The notes: generated from the letters alone by a model not told the origin. DNA of 64,000 bases from Jiella sonneratiae (GCF_017353515.1 NZ_JAFMPY010000021.1:51311-115310), one strand, 5' to 3'. Shown: positions 34,620-43,896, counted from the stretch's first letter. Numbers and translations are program-made.

Positions 34620-35132
34620 TCACCCGCCGGTGCGCCGGGCGAGCTGCCGCAATGCCTCGGCGGTGACGATCCCCGCCGAGACGGCGAGGTTCAGCGAGCG
34701 GGCGCCGGGCACCATCGGGATCTTCAGCCGGACGTCGGCACGGTGGTGGACGTGTTCCGGAACGCCGGCGCTCTCGCGCCCGAAAAGCAGCCGGTCCCCG
34801 GCTTGGAAGGCGAAGTCGGCATAGCCGGTCTCGGCCTTCGTCGTCAGAAGCACCAGGCGGCCGGGCCGGGCTTCTACGGAACCGAGAAAGGCGCTCCAGT
34901 CGGCATGACGCCGCAGTGTCGCCATCGCGGCATAATCCATGCCGGCGCGCTTCAGCGCCCGGTCGGACGCATCGAAGCCGGCCGGTTCGATGATCTCGAC
35001 CAGAAGGTCGAAACAGGCCGCGAGGCGCAGGATCGTGCCGGTATTGCCGGCGATGTCGGGTTGATAGAGCACGATCGACGGCCGCGCGGCCGCGGCGTCC
35101 TCGGCAAGTTCCAATGGGTCAGCTTTTGCCAT
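34620..35132 (-). CDS. trmL: tRNA (cytidine/uridine-34-2'-O)-methyltransferase
   Basis: A 170-residue SPOUT-fold methyltransferase. Motifs are DIAGNTGTILRLA, LLFGRESAGVPEHVH and MVPGARSLNLAVSAGIV, the SAM-binding knot of TrmL. It methylates the wobble-position ribose of certain leucine tRNAs. I chose the ATG at 35132; an in-frame ATG at 35162 would add ten residues, and neither has a strong ribosome-binding site. Confidence 0.9.
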   Translation of the reverse strand: MAKADPLELAEDAAAARPSIVLYQPDIAGNTGTILRLAACFDLLVEIIEPAGFDASDRALKRAGMDYAAMATLRRHADWSAFLGSVEARPGRLVLLTTKAETGYADFAFQAGDRLLFGRESAGVPEHVHHRADVRLKIPMVPGARSLNLAVSAGIVTAEALRQLARRTGG

Positions 35133-35630
35133 AATCTGCCTGCAAGGCGGTGCGGGATGCAAGGCGGCTGCCGCGGTGGGCGCGCGGCCGCCGATCGAGG
35201 TGCCCCGGCCGGTGACCGTCCTGCGCGATGATGCCGGTCTGGCGCCGAGCGAACGAGCCGCTCTTTACCGCCGGCATCGTCATGGCGAGGACAGCGCACC
35301 GGGAGAGCGGCGCGGCGGCTTTACCGGGCGGCAGCGCTCCGGGCCCGCGGCCGGGCGTCCGAAACGGGACTTTCAGAGGGCCCGGCGGGCGAATTGCATC
35401 CGGCATCGGTTTTCTGTTCGATGATTGGCAGCAGAGTTCGAGCGTCGCATCAGATGTCACACCCGCACGTCCCAGGAGAACCGCCCGACCGCGAGACACG
35501 GCCTCGTCTGCGTCGCCGGGTCCTGAGATTTTCGCAACGGAAAGGACGGGCGGGTGCCGCAGGACTAGCACTGTGGCCTGCAATGCGTCGAGTTGCGGGG
35601 AGCCGCGGGACGGAGAGCGCCGAGAGCGAA
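35133..35630. other. Intergenic stretch, no gene seen
   Basis: About 500 bases between divergent trmL and the DUF6030-like gene. Open frames exist on both strands, but their translations are arginine/proline-rich without motifs. It should hold both promoters; no specific boxes recognised. Confidence 0.4.
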
Positions 35631-37001
35631 ATGGCGAAGACGCGTGCACGAGCGCTGGAAGGCGACGAGACTTACGGGCGGCGGTCGCGGTGGCCGGCCG
35701 CGGGCCTTTCGCGCCTGCCCGGTCTCGCGTGGCGGCCGTCCCTGCGCTGGCGGCGAACGGCTCGACCTGTCGGCACGGGAGCGGTGCGCCGGCTCGAAGG
35801 AGCGGGTGCTTTTCTGAAGAACGGCGGGCGCTTCATGGCTCAGGGCGCGCGCGGATTTCGGCGCCGGGTGGGACGGGCGACGGGCGGTATCGTCTCCCGC
35901 CTCTTCGTCGCCGGCGGACGTGCGGCGGCAATCATGCGCCGCGTGGTCGGCCGGCGGTCCGGCTGGCGGGCGTGGAGCAAGCGCGACCCCAGCCAAAATG
36001 CCGCGGCGCCAAGAGGCCGGGACGGAACGCGGAAGACGCCCGTCTGGGACGCTGGCGGGACGGCGGTTCCGCGGGCCGAGAGGCGCGGCGGCATCCTGCC
36101 GGCGCTCGGCCTCGTGTCGCGGCTCGGGATCGTCGCGCTGGCCATTGCCGGCGGCCTGGCGATCGCCTTTCTCAACAGCCGCGCCGGGGGCTCGCTCGGC
36201 GAAAGCCTGCGGCGTGCCGCAGAGACAGGCTCGGTCTTCGGCGGGACGCCGTCCCGGCCGAGTGCCGAGAAGACGGACGCGGTGAGGCCCGCCGAGGGCG
36301 ACGGCGCTCCCATCCGGACCGCCGAGCTCGCACCGATCACCACGGCGCGGCTGCTGATGCCCCCTGCGACGCCGAAGACGCCCGAATTCGTGCGGCTGGC
36401 GATGGTCAGCCCGAAAAAGCTCTGCCGCGCCATCGATCCGGGCAGGGCGATCATGACCTGGCACGAAAGCGCCTTCCTGCAGGGACAGTGGGAATGTTAC
36501 GCCACCGCGACGGCGGACGGCCGCAAGGTCGATCGGAACGGCGATCTCGAAGACGGCCCGGCGACGGACGACCCGGAGGCCGTCGTCGAACCCGCTTTGC
36601 CGAGCGAGCCGCAGCTCTTCGTGATGGCGCGCGGCGTCCGCAAGGATGCGCTGACCAGCGTGCGCATCAAGCTGATCGCCGACAACGAAGCCAAGGCCAA
36701 GGCGGCCGGGCAGCGCCTCGCCGAGCTCGCGGCGGCGCTTTTCGCGGCTCTGCAGTGGAACCCGCCGGCTGGGCTCCATGACAAGCTTCGCAGCCTTCAG
36801 AACTTCCAGCTCGACCAGGCGGAAACGCGCCTGATTTTCAAGCGCGAGCTCAGCCAAGGCTGGCAGTACAACCTGATCGTCGTGTTTCCGAACTACCTGC
36901 GCTATGGCGACGGGCCGCGCTTTCAGGCGCCGCCACAGACCAGCGGAGGCGGTGTCCGGCCTCCGTCAGCCCCCGAGGCTGCCGCCGGAGACCTCCCGTG
37001 A
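35631..37001 (+). CDS. Membrane-anchored hypothetical protein, possibly DUF6030
   Basis: A 456-residue protein. The N-terminal ~190 residues are extremely basic (many Arg), followed by one transmembrane helix (LVSRLGIVALAIAGGLAIAFL, about residues 160-180) and a periplasmic domain with SPKKLCRAIDPGRAIMTWHE, WECYATATADG and GWQYNLIVVFPNY. The C-terminal domain reminds me of DUF6030 of rhizobia, but that is uncertain. Start chosen at 35631 (MAKTRARAL, GAGAGCG upstream); the frame is open further upstream. Its last 36 bases overlap the convergent DUF2336 gene. Confidence 0.65.
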   Translation: MAKTRARALEGDETYGRRSRWPAAGLSRLPGLAWRPSLRWRRTARPVGTGAVRRLEGAGAFLKNGGRFMAQGARGFRRRVGRATGGIVSRLFVAGGRAAAIMRRVVGRRSGWRAWSKRDPSQNAAAPRGRDGTRKTPVWDAGGTAVPRAERRGGILPALGLVSRLGIVALAIAGGLAIAFLNSRAGGSLGESLRRAAETGSVFGGTPSRPSAEKTDAVRPAEGDGAPIRTAELAPITTARLLMPPATPKTPEFVRLAMVSPKKLCRAIDPGRAIMTWHESAFLQGQWECYATATADGRKVDRNGDLEDGPATDDPEAVVEPALPSEPQLFVMARGVRKDALTSVRIKLIADNEAKAKAAGQRLAELAAALFAALQWNPPAGLHDKLRSLQNFQLDQAETRLIFKRELSQGWQYNLIVVFPNYLRYGDGPRFQAPPQTSGGGVRPPSAPEAAAGDLP

Positions 37002-38009
37002 GGGTTTGGCGCGGCGGCGGCCGAAGGCGGCCTGCCGAGTCCGCGCCGCGGGGCGGTGGCCACCGCCTTCGCCGTGAAGGGGCTGGTGCCGGGCCCTCGT
37101 CTGCGGGTCGGGACGTTCCGTCGTCGGAGCGGTTTCGATGCCGAGCACGGAGAGGCATTCCGGGATCGACGATTCTTCATAGAAGCGCCGTAGGCCGGCG
37201 AATTCCGAGACGTTTCGCCCGGCCGTGGGATGCGCCATCATCACGACGGTCATCGTGTCGGCGAGGCCGAGATCGAGAAGTTTCAGCGCCGCGGTGAGAA
37301 CGGTGCCGTCGTTTTCCCCGATGAGCGCCGCGACGGTTTCCGGCGCGAGGTCGAGCGTCGTGGCGATCAGGGCGACAACGCCGTCGGGCCGCGCCTTGCG
37401 CGCCTCCAGCATCAGGGCCGCGCTCGGGGGCATTCCGGCATCGCGGGTCGAGAGGGACGGAGCGGCTGCCGGCTTTCGCGGCGACCTGCCGGAGCCGGGC
37501 GTCACCCGCACGAGGGCGCGCAGGGCATCCCGCGCGGCCGCGGCGCTTGCGAGCGGCGGCTCCGATCGATGCGCGACGTCATCCGGCCGGCGGGGCGGCT
37601 TTTCCCCAGCGGATTGCTCCGGCACGGGGCAGGCGCTCGACGCGTCCGGGCCGGCATCCGCCGAAGGCTCGGCGTCGGAGGGAAGTCCGGCAACGTCGTC
37701 GCGCGTCAGGCAGGGGCTCGAAAAAAGGAACGGCGCCGAGATCTCCGCCGGCTCCGCGACGAGGATTTCCACCACCGGCCGGGGAATGTGCGGCGAGTTC
37801 GCGACGGCGATGGCGAACTGGCGCTTCGTCTCCAGCGACAGCTTCGACCACATCGACGTGACCAGCCGGGCGAAATCCGCAGCCTGGGCGCGGTTCGGTC
37901 GGCGCAGATCGAGGAAGCCGGCGGCGGCCGCCCTGACGATGGCGTCGAAGGTCGACTTTCCGTCGCGGGTTTCGAGCCTTCTGAAAAGGCGCGGCATCTG
38001 GTCGACCAT
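36966..38009 (-). CDS. DUF2336 domain protein
   Basis: A 347-residue cytoplasmic protein with helical repeats as in DUF2336: MWSKLSLETKRQFAIAVANSPHIPRPVVEIL near the N-terminus, a low-complexity Ala/Pro linker, and LIATTLDLAPETVAALIGENDGTVLTAALKLLDL at the C-terminus. Alphaproteobacterial DUF2336 proteins have been linked to stress or motility control, but the role here is open. Start at 38009 (MVDQMPRLF). The 3' end overlaps the convergent gene by 36 bases. Confidence 0.75.
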   Translation of the reverse strand: MVDQMPRLFRRLETRDGKSTFDAIVRAAAAGFLDLRRPNRAQAADFARLVTSMWSKLSLETKRQFAIAVANSPHIPRPVVEILVAEPAEISAPFLFSSPCLTRDDVAGLPSDAEPSADAGPDASSACPVPEQSAGEKPPRRPDDVAHRSEPPLASAAAARDALRALVRVTPGSGRSPRKPAAAPSLSTRDAGMPPSAALMLEARKARPDGVVALIATTLDLAPETVAALIGENDGTVLTAALKLLDLGLADTMTVVMMAHPTAGRNVSEFAGLRRFYEESSIPECLSVLGIETAPTTERPDPQTRARHQPLHGEGGGHRPAARTRQAAFGRRRAKPSREVSGGSLGG

Positions 38010-38231
38010 GACGCTCCGCTGAGCTTCGCTTGCCCGTCTGCGACACCATGCCCGATCCGCGGCGGCCCGGGATCGTTGCCGCGGTGTCACGAAGCGGCGA
38101 TTGGAAAGATTTTGGATAGGTTTACGCAAGATTTCTTAGCAAGCTGTTAACCCTCGGGCAGTGTTCTGTGAGCATGTTGACGCGGCTGCGGTTCCGCCGG
38201 GCATCGAGGTGAGAAGGGGAGGTGACGCACG

Positions 38232-38453
38232 ATGGGGAATGTATTGACGTTTGACCGGCGAGAAACGGGCGCGAGCGCGCCCCGTGCAGCGCCACCGACA
38301 GGCGCCGAGGTCGGCAGGATCCTGATCCTGCCGTGTATCCGCTACGAGCGCCTCGAAGCGCCCTCCGCCGCGGCGCAGGCTTCGCCGGCGCGACCGAACC
38401 AACCCTGCCGTAGCCGCAACAGCCTCTCCCTCGGCGGCCCGACGGCCGCCTGA
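38232..38453 (+). CDS. Small hypothetical protein
   Basis: A 73-residue protein starting MGNVLTFDRRE, preceded by a strong AGGGGAGGTGAC ribosome-binding site at the right distance. The N-terminus resembles short rhizobial proteins that begin with a beta-strand and then disordered sequence. No family recognised. The ribosome-binding site is the main argument that it is real. Confidence 0.5.
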   Translation: MGNVLTFDRRETGASAPRAAPPTGAEVGRILILPCIRYERLEAPSAAAQASPARPNQPCRSRNSLSLGGPTAA

Positions 38454-38864
38454 ACATCCCGTTCGGACCAAACGCTCCAACCACCGGACCTTCCGGCCGC
38501 ACGGCTTTTGCCGCGCGTCGCCCGAACCAGCCCGCGCCACGTCGTCGCAGCCAGGGTTGCGGTGCGGGGCCATCGCGACGCAAGTCAGCTTCGCCGACGA
38601 GTTTTCCACGTCGACGCGACGGCCGCGCGCAGCGCCGCGGCAGCCGGAAAAGCGAAAACCCTGGGCAGACGTCGCAAGACACAGTCAGTCGCAACACGTT
38701 GGACAACGCAGGCACAGCGGATAGAATTGCCGGACCGCTCGGCTCCGGCCGAGCCGTCCAAATCGTGCCGCCATCCCGGCCGACCCGTTGACGGCAGGGA
38801 CGCTTCGTCACGCCGGCACCGACGGGCGCGGCGGCGACCCCATCGTCTGGAAAGGCGCAGAACC
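38454..38864. other. Intergenic stretch, no gene seen
   Basis: About 410 bases upstream of the polyol dehydrogenase gene. Frames through it are open on the plus strand, but the translation is compositionally biased (Arg/Ala/Ser) without motifs and lacks a start with a ribosome-binding site. Probably the promoter region and a long leader. Confidence 0.4.
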
Positions 38865-39914
38865 ATGAAATCGCTGGTGCTCGAACGCCAACACGAGCTC
38901 TCGCTCAGGGACTTTCCGATCGAGCGGGAAGAGGAGCATCTCGGCCCGCGCGACCTGCGCATCAAGCTCCATACGGTCGGCATCTGCGGCTCCGACGTCC
39001 ACTACTACACCCATGGCCGGATCGGGCCGTTCGTCGTGACGGCGCCGATGATCCTCGGGCACGAGGCCTCCGGAACGGTGATCGAGATCGGCTCGGAGGT
39101 CGCGACGCTGAAAGTCGGCGACCGCGTCTGCATGGAGCCGGGCATTCCCGATCCGAACTCCAAGGCGACGCGGCTCGGCATGTACAATGTCGATCCGGCG
39201 GTGCGTTTCTGGGCGACGCCGCCGATCCACGGCATCCTCAGGCCGACTTGCGTCCATCCGGAAGCCTTCACCTTCAAGCTGCCGGACAATGTCGGCTTTG
39301 CCGAGGCGGCGATGGTCGAGCCGCTCGCTGTCGGCGTCCATGCGGCGACCAAGGCGAGGATCAGGCCCGGCGACATCGCCGTGGTGCTGGGGGCCGGACC
39401 GATCGGCCTCGTCACGGCGCTTTCGGCGCTGGCGGCGGGCTGCGCGCGCGTCTACGTCGCGGATCTCGCGACAAAGAAGCTGGAGATCGCCGAAAGCCTC
39501 GCGCCGGCGATCGTCGGCATCGATGCCGGCAAGCAAAGCATCGCCGAGCGGGTGAAGGCCGACACGGACGGCTGGGGCTGCGACGTCGTCTTCGAGGCGA
39601 CCGGCTCGCCCAAGGCCGCGGCGCGGGTGTTCGAGCCTCTGGCACCGGGCGGCTGCGTGGTGATGATCGGCGGCCAGCCCGACCCGATTTCCTACGATGC
39701 GGGCGCCGCGATGATCCGCGAGGCGAGGGTGGAGAACATCTTCCGCTACGCCCACGTCTTCCCGCGCTGCGTCGCCATGCTCGCGTCGGGGACGATCGAC
39801 GTGAAGCCGCTGATCACCCGGACCTTTTCATTCGCCGACAGCGTCGAGGCCTTCGACATCGCGGCCTCCGCCCCCGCGGTCGACGTGAAGATGCAGATCG
39901 AACTGCCGCAATGA
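38865..39914 (+). CDS. Zinc-dependent polyol dehydrogenase (xylitol/iditol dehydrogenase type)
   Basis: A 349-residue medium-chain dehydrogenase. Zinc ligands are in [14 protein letters not shown] and [12 protein letters not shown]; the Rossmann motif is [17 protein letters not shown]; the substrate-side sequence [15 protein letters not shown] matches sorbitol/xylitol dehydrogenases, which oxidise polyols to ketoses with NAD+. Unlike alcohol dehydrogenases of the family, the structural-zinc lobe with four cysteines appears largely absent (only isolated Cys around residue 85-130). No sugar transporter is adjacent. Start has AAAGG ten bases upstream. Confidence 0.88.
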   Translation: MKSLVLERQHELSLRDFPIEREEEHLGPRDLRIKLHTVGICGSDVHYYTHGRIGPFVVTAPMILGHEASGTVIEIGSEVATLKVGDRVCMEPGIPDPNSKATRLGMYNVDPAVRFWATPPIHGILRPTCVHPEAFTFKLPDNVGFAEAAMVEPLAVGVHAATKARIRPGDIAVVLGAGPIGLVTALSALAAGCARVYVADLATKKLEIAESLAPAIVGIDAGKQSIAERVKADTDGWGCDVVFEATGSPKAAARVFEPLAPGGCVVMIGGQPDPISYDAGAAMIREARVENIFRYAHVFPRCVAMLASGTIDVKPLITRTFSFADSVEAFDIAASAPAVDVKMQIELPQ

Positions 39915-40000
39915 CGGCATCTGGCACTGGCGCCGGGCACAAGCCCGGCGCTCGTCAGGCTGCGCTGCCCGGGAAGGCCGACATTTATTTCTCATGAAGA

Positions 40001-40075
40001 TGGTGGGCGCGACAGGGATCGAACCTGTGACCCCTTCGGTGTGAACGAAGTGCTCTCCCGCTGAGCTACGCGCCC
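40001..40075 (-). tRNA. tRNA-Val (CAC)
   Basis: 75 bases on the minus strand with a full cloverleaf: acceptor GGGCGCG/CGCGCCC, D-arm GCTCAGCGGGAGAGC, anticodon stem CTTCG/CGAAG with loop TTCACAC (anticodon CAC, reading GUG), T-arm ACAGG-TTCGATC-CCTGT, discriminator A and an encoded CCA end. Confidence 0.97.
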
Positions 40076-40301
40076 CCGAACCCAAAACGGCTTTCGCCTG
40101 TTCCGAAAGGTTCGGCATTTTTCTGCGGCACGGCCCGTGCGGAAGGTCCGCCTCACACTCTCTCGAAGCCGTGCGCCCGTCGCCGAGCGGCGACGCGGAA
40201 CCTGCCTATAGGGTCGGACGGCGGCCGCCGTCAATATGCGATCTCGCGGCGATGCTCTCGCCGACCGGCCGTTCCTCGCGCCGGCCTGTCCGGCGCCCGC
40301 C

Positions 40302-41006
40302 TCAGCCGCGCGGCCCGGCCGCAATCAGCCGGTGCGCGAGGTCCGGGGTGAGGTCGCGGTAATCGGCGATCTCGCCGGACGCCTTGGCCCGGGCCTCCGC
40401 ATCCGGGGCATAGCCGAAGTCGACGAGGAGCGAGGCAATGCCGGCCGCATGGGCGGCGTCGATGTCGGCGGCCGAATCGCCGACCATCAGCGCTCGCCGC
40501 GGCGAGCCGCCGGCGCGGGCGATCGTCTCCTCCACATGGGCCGGGTGGGGCTTGCGCTGCGTCACGACGTCGGCGCCGCAGATCGCCGCAAAGCGCGACG
40601 CGAGACCGAGGGTTTCGAGGAGCAGCTCCGACAGCGCCTGCCGCTTGTTGGTGCAGACGGCCAGCCGGAAGCCGGCGGCGGCGAGACCGTCCATCGCCGC
40701 GACGACGTCAGGGAATGGGAGCGACGCGTCGGCGATGTGGGCTTCGTAATGGGCGAGGAAGCGGTCGAGCGCCCGGGTCATCTCCGCTTCCGGCAACGTG
40801 AGGCCGCGTCGGCGCCATGCTGCATCGAGCATCGCCCGTGCGCCGAGGCCGGCATGGGGCCGCACGACGGCGAGCATGTCGGCCTCGTGACCGGCTTCGC
40901 CGAGGCAGTGGTTGAGCGCGGCGGCGAGGTCCGGCGCCGTGTCGACCAGCGTGCCGTCGAGATCGAAGATCACCAGGGGGGCGTCGGAGGAGGCGATCTC
41001 TGTCAC
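40302..41006 (-). CDS. gph: Phosphoglycolate phosphatase-like HAD-IA hydrolase
   Basis: A 234-residue HAD-IA phosphatase. Motif I is IFDLDGTLVDTAPDL, motif II AVCTNKRQ, motif III KPHPAHVEE, and motif IV MVGDSAADIDAAHAAG. These features match Gph, which removes 2-phosphoglycolate formed by DNA repair or RuBisCO side reaction. Other small phosphoesters are possible substrates. Sits between tRNA-Val and the lysis cassette, on the opposite strand from the latter. Confidence 0.85.
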   Translation of the reverse strand: MTEIASSDAPLVIFDLDGTLVDTAPDLAAALNHCLGEAGHEADMLAVVRPHAGLGARAMLDAAWRRRGLTLPEAEMTRALDRFLAHYEAHIADASLPFPDVVAAMDGLAAAGFRLAVCTNKRQALSELLLETLGLASRFAAICGADVVTQRKPHPAHVEETIARAGGSPRRALMVGDSAADIDAAHAAGIASLLVDFGYAPDAEARAKASGEIADYRDLTPDLAHRLIAAGPRG

Positions 41007-41446
41007 GGCGTTTCACCGAGACGCGTGGTCATCGGGCAACGTTCTAAGACGAGACGGCCGGACAGGGGTTGCCGCCGGACGGTGATAATGGTACAAATCA
41101 TGAACATTGCACAATTTCGCCCTGTATTGTCGCATTGCCGACGCGCGCCGTCGCTCCGCGGGGAGCCTCTCCGTTTGATGGCCGTGACATAGCGGCTCGG
41201 ACTCCCGACGCCCGGACGTTCTGGGCGATCATCGGTCGCCGGTCAATTTCGCCGCCTGCTCTGGCCCGGCTTTCTCCGCCGGGCGCACTTTGCTCGAAAC
41301 GACAGCCGGACCGACGTGCGCCTCGATCAGGCGCGGCCGGCTTCGGCCCAGGCACAGCCCGGCCGCCCGGCCGCCCGGCGAGCCGGGCATTTTTGCGTCT
41401 CCCCGTCTCTTCCGTTCGCTCCCCCGTCTGTTTCAAGGAGATCGTC
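41007..41446. other. Intergenic stretch, no gene seen
   Basis: About 440 bases between divergent gph and the endolysin-like gene. The first 150 bases after gph include a comparatively AT-rich part (around 41080-41135) that would suit a promoter. No RNA gene or repeat was recognised. Confidence 0.4.
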
Positions 41447-42184
41447 ATGACATTCGAAACCTGGCTGCAGAGCCGGTTGACCGCCCACGGCTTTGCCTGC
41501 GGGCCGATCGACGGCATCGTCGGTCCGATGACCACCGCTGCCATTCGCGCCTTTGAGGCGGCGCGGGGGCTGCCCGTCGACGGCATGGCCGACGAGACGG
41601 TCGTGACGGCCCTGCGGGAATCGTCGAGCGCGGTCGATCCCGAGACCGCCACTGCCGTCGAGCACCGCGATCCGCCGGAAGCCGAGGTCCAGAAGATTGC
41701 CCTCGCCTCGCTGAAGATCAACGCCTGGCCGCGGCAGTCGGGCGTCCCGTCCTTCTACGGCGCGGTCGGCACCCGTCAGACGCATATCGAGATCCCCTTC
41801 GACATGGTCCTCGCATGGTCGAAGACGACCAGGGTGGCGAGGATGACGCTGCACGAGAAGGTGGCGGCCTCGGCGGAAAGGGTGCTGCAGCGGGTCGCAG
41901 AGATCTATTCGGCCGAGGAGCGCCACGCCCTCGGTCTCGACCTCTACGGCGGTTCGCTCAACGTCCGCCGGATGCGCGGCGGCACGAGCTACTCCATGCA
42001 TTCCTGGGGCATCGCCATCGACTTCGACCCCGAGCGCAACGCGCTGAAGACCCATTCGCCGCAGGCGCGGCTGTCGCATGCCGACGCGCTGCCCTGGTGG
42101 CAGGCCTGGGAGGCCGAAGGCTGGCTCTCCCTCGGCCGGGCGCGGAACTACGACTGGATGCACGTCCAGGCGGCGCGGCTCTGA
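41447..42184 (+). CDS. Endolysin-like protein: peptidoglycan-binding domain plus M15 peptidase
   Basis: A 245-residue protein. Residues 1-60 form a peptidoglycan-binding domain (LTAHGFACGPIDGIVGPMTTAAIRAFE). The C-terminal domain is an M15-type zinc peptidase: His185 and Asp192 in SMHSWGIAIDFD and His239 in DWMHVQ, with Glu223/Glu224 as candidate general base. There is no signal peptide, as expected for an endolysin that needs a holin. CAAGGAG precedes the ATG. Followed by three small membrane-protein genes in the same direction, which together look like a phage lysis cassette. It would cut cross-linking peptides of the wall. Confidence 0.85.
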   Translation: MTFETWLQSRLTAHGFACGPIDGIVGPMTTAAIRAFEAARGLPVDGMADETVVTALRESSSAVDPETATAVEHRDPPEAEVQKIALASLKINAWPRQSGVPSFYGAVGTRQTHIEIPFDMVLAWSKTTRVARMTLHEKVAASAERVLQRVAEIYSAEERHALGLDLYGGSLNVRRMRGGTSYSMHSWGIAIDFDPERNALKTHSPQARLSHADALPWWQAWEAEGWLSLGRARNYDWMHVQAARL

Positions 42185-42343
42185 CCACCCGCCTCGGGTC
42201 GACGGCTGCCGGCTTCGCTGCGCGGATGCGGTCGCCGTGAATGTCGCCGCCGCTGCACGCCGGCCCGCGGCCTCGACCGGTATCGGCGCCGGCCCGGACC
42301 GCCGGAGGCGGAGAACCCCACCCCAAAAGACAGGAGGACTGCC

Positions 42344-42547
42344 ATGAACTTCGGAAAGGTCGCCAAGGCGATCGGCGCCACCGCCGCCACCATCGCCGCG
42401 ACGGGAACCACCGTCTTCGCCACCGTGCCGGAGGGCGTCGACATGCCCTGGTACGCCTGGCTCGGCCTCGGCATTTTCAATGCGCTGCTCGGCTTCGGCG
42501 TCGTCTATCTCGCGCCGAAGAATACCGCCTCGGAGCCGGCGAAATGA
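42344..42547 (+). CDS. Small two-helix membrane protein, holin-like
   Basis: A 67-residue protein with two hydrophobic segments (AIGATAATIAATGTTVFATV and WLGLGIFNALLGFGVVYLA) separated by a short loop, and a charged C-terminus. Size and topology fit a class II holin, which opens the inner membrane to let an endolysin reach the wall. GGAGG precedes the ATG. Its stop overlaps the next gene start (ATGA). The holin call rests on topology and its position next to the endolysin-like gene. Confidence 0.65.
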   Translation: MNFGKVAKAIGATAATIAATGTTVFATVPEGVDMPWYAWLGLGIFNALLGFGVVYLAPKNTASEPAK

Positions 42548-42972
42548 TCTTCGTTCACGTCCGCAAGCGGGCGCGATCGCGCTACGGCGAGTGGTTGTGC
42601 GCGGTCGATCTCGCCTTCGTCGGCATCACCTTAATGATTCCGGAGACGAGCTTTGCCGTCACGTCCCGCCCGCCCGTCGCGGCGACGCCGGGGCAGACCG
42701 GTGCCGGTCTCCTCGCCTTCTGCCTCGGTCTCGCATGGGCGTCCGGGCTGGTCGCCGGCGGGTCCCGCCACGCCGTCGCCGCGACGGTGCGTGCCGCCTG
42801 CTGCTTTGCCGGGGCGATCGTCTTTGCGCTGATCCTCCTCGCCCGTCTCGCCGAAGCGATCGACGCCGGGGTCTTCACCCCGGAGGTCGGGACGAACGGC
42901 GCGATGGCGGCGCTCTCGCTCCTGTGCCTCTACCGGATCGGCGAGGAGAAGGGGTGCCGCGACGATGCCTGA
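42544..42972 (+). CDS. Membrane protein of the lysis cassette, unknown
   Basis: A 142-residue protein with about four hydrophobic segments (e.g. LLAFCLGLAWASGLVAGG, AACCFAGAIVFALILLARLA and AMAALSLLCLYRIG). No family recognised. It starts within the stop of the holin-like gene and overlaps the next gene by eight bases, so the three are tightly coupled. It may be an anti-holin or accessory membrane protein; this is inference from position only. Confidence 0.6.
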   Translation: MIFVHVRKRARSRYGEWLCAVDLAFVGITLMIPETSFAVTSRPPVAATPGQTGAGLLAFCLGLAWASGLVAGGSRHAVAATVRAACCFAGAIVFALILLARLAEAIDAGVFTPEVGTNGAMAALSLLCLYRIGEEKGCRDDA

Positions 42973-43324
42973 CGCCGGCTCGCTTCCCGAATGGGTGCTG
43001 TGGACCGGCGGGGTGATCGGCGTCGCGGTCTCCACCGTCGTCCTGAAGCTCGGCTTGAAGCGCGGCGAAAGGAGCGAGCCCGCGCGGATCGACGCGGCGC
43101 TCGTCGACGGCGTCTCGGTGCGCAATCTCGCGGGATCGGTGGAGGCTCTGGCATTGACGATGCGCGAGCTCGACAAGTCGATCGGCGAGAGAGCCCGGCA
43201 GGCGGGCCGGGAAGGCGTCGAACAGGCCGAAGCCTTCGGCGAACTCATCCGCGACCTCGCCCGCGAGGTGCAGGAATTGCGGCTCGAGCTGCGCCAGCTC
43301 CGCGCCGAACTCGGACGCGGCTGA
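42965..43324 (+). CDS. Single-helix coiled-coil membrane protein, spanin-like
   Basis: A 119-residue protein with one N-terminal helix (LPEWVLWTGGVIGVAVSTVVL) followed by a long charged, heptad-like region (VRNLAGSVEALALTMRELDK to LAREVQELRLELRQLRAEL). This is the layout of an Rz-type inner-membrane spanin, which disrupts the outer membrane in the last step of lysis. It overlaps the preceding gene by eight bases. Many phage-associated DUFs look similar, so the call is tentative. Confidence 0.6.
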   Translation: MPDAGSLPEWVLWTGGVIGVAVSTVVLKLGLKRGERSEPARIDAALVDGVSVRNLAGSVEALALTMRELDKSIGERARQAGREGVEQAEAFGELIRDLAREVQELRLELRQLRAELGRG

Positions 43325-43445
43325 CCGGGCCGGCGCGCGCTCCGGCGACGGGGACGCGGCGGCCGAATTTCGCTTCAAAAGCCGGCGATGTTTCCTTATG
43401 TCAGGGGCGACCGCCCGCCCGGGCCGACCAGCGAGGAAACCAGAC

Positions 43446-43763
43446 ATGTCCTTCAACGATCGCGCACAGGATTTCGAAAGCCGGTACGTGCACGACCAGG
43501 AACTGCGCTTTCGCATCGAGGCGCGCCGCAACAAGCTGCTCGGGCTCTGGGTGGCCGAGAAGCTCGGCTTTGCCGGCGAGGAAGCCGAGCGCTACGCGCA
43601 GGAACTCGTCGCCGTCGCCTTCCAGACGCCGGGCGACGAGGGGATCTTCCAGAAGATCCGCTCGGACTTCGACGGCGCCAAGATCGAGCAGTCGGATCAT
43701 CAGATCCATCGCCACATGGCCGATCTTCTGGCGGAGGCCGAGACGCAGATCCGCAACGGCTGA
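43446..43763 (+). CDS. ATP synthase inhibitor zeta subunit (DUF1476)
   Basis: A 105-residue protein starting MSFNDRAQDFESRYVHDQELRF, the DUF1476 signature. The Paracoccus homologue is the zeta subunit that binds F1 and inhibits reverse ATP hydrolysis. GAGGAAA precedes the ATG. It is widespread in alphaproteobacteria and stands alone here between the lysis cassette and the minus-strand cluster. Confidence 0.93.
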   Translation: MSFNDRAQDFESRYVHDQELRFRIEARRNKLLGLWVAEKLGFAGEEAERYAQELVAVAFQTPGDEGIFQKIRSDFDGAKIEQSDHQIHRHMADLLAEAETQIRNG

Positions 43764-43896
43764 GCCGCCGCCGGCGCAGCACCGCCAACCGCGCTTCTAC
43801 TGTTCGTGCGGGATGTCCTCAGGTGGGCTGGTGGTCGTGGGTTTTGGCAGGAGGAAGCGCTCCGCCGCGGGCGGCACCGCCCGGCTGCCGCAAGGT

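Noticed and set aside
35119..35649. Minus-strand 176-codon frame upstream of trmL as a gene
   Set aside because: Composition is Arg/Pro/Ser-rich with no motif, and it extends into trmL's own start region without a ribosome-binding site.
41447..43324. Complete prophage around the lysis genes
   Set aside because: Neighbours on both sides are ordinary chromosomal genes (gph, tRNA-Val, ATPase zeta inhibitor); no integrase, terminase, capsid or tail genes are present.
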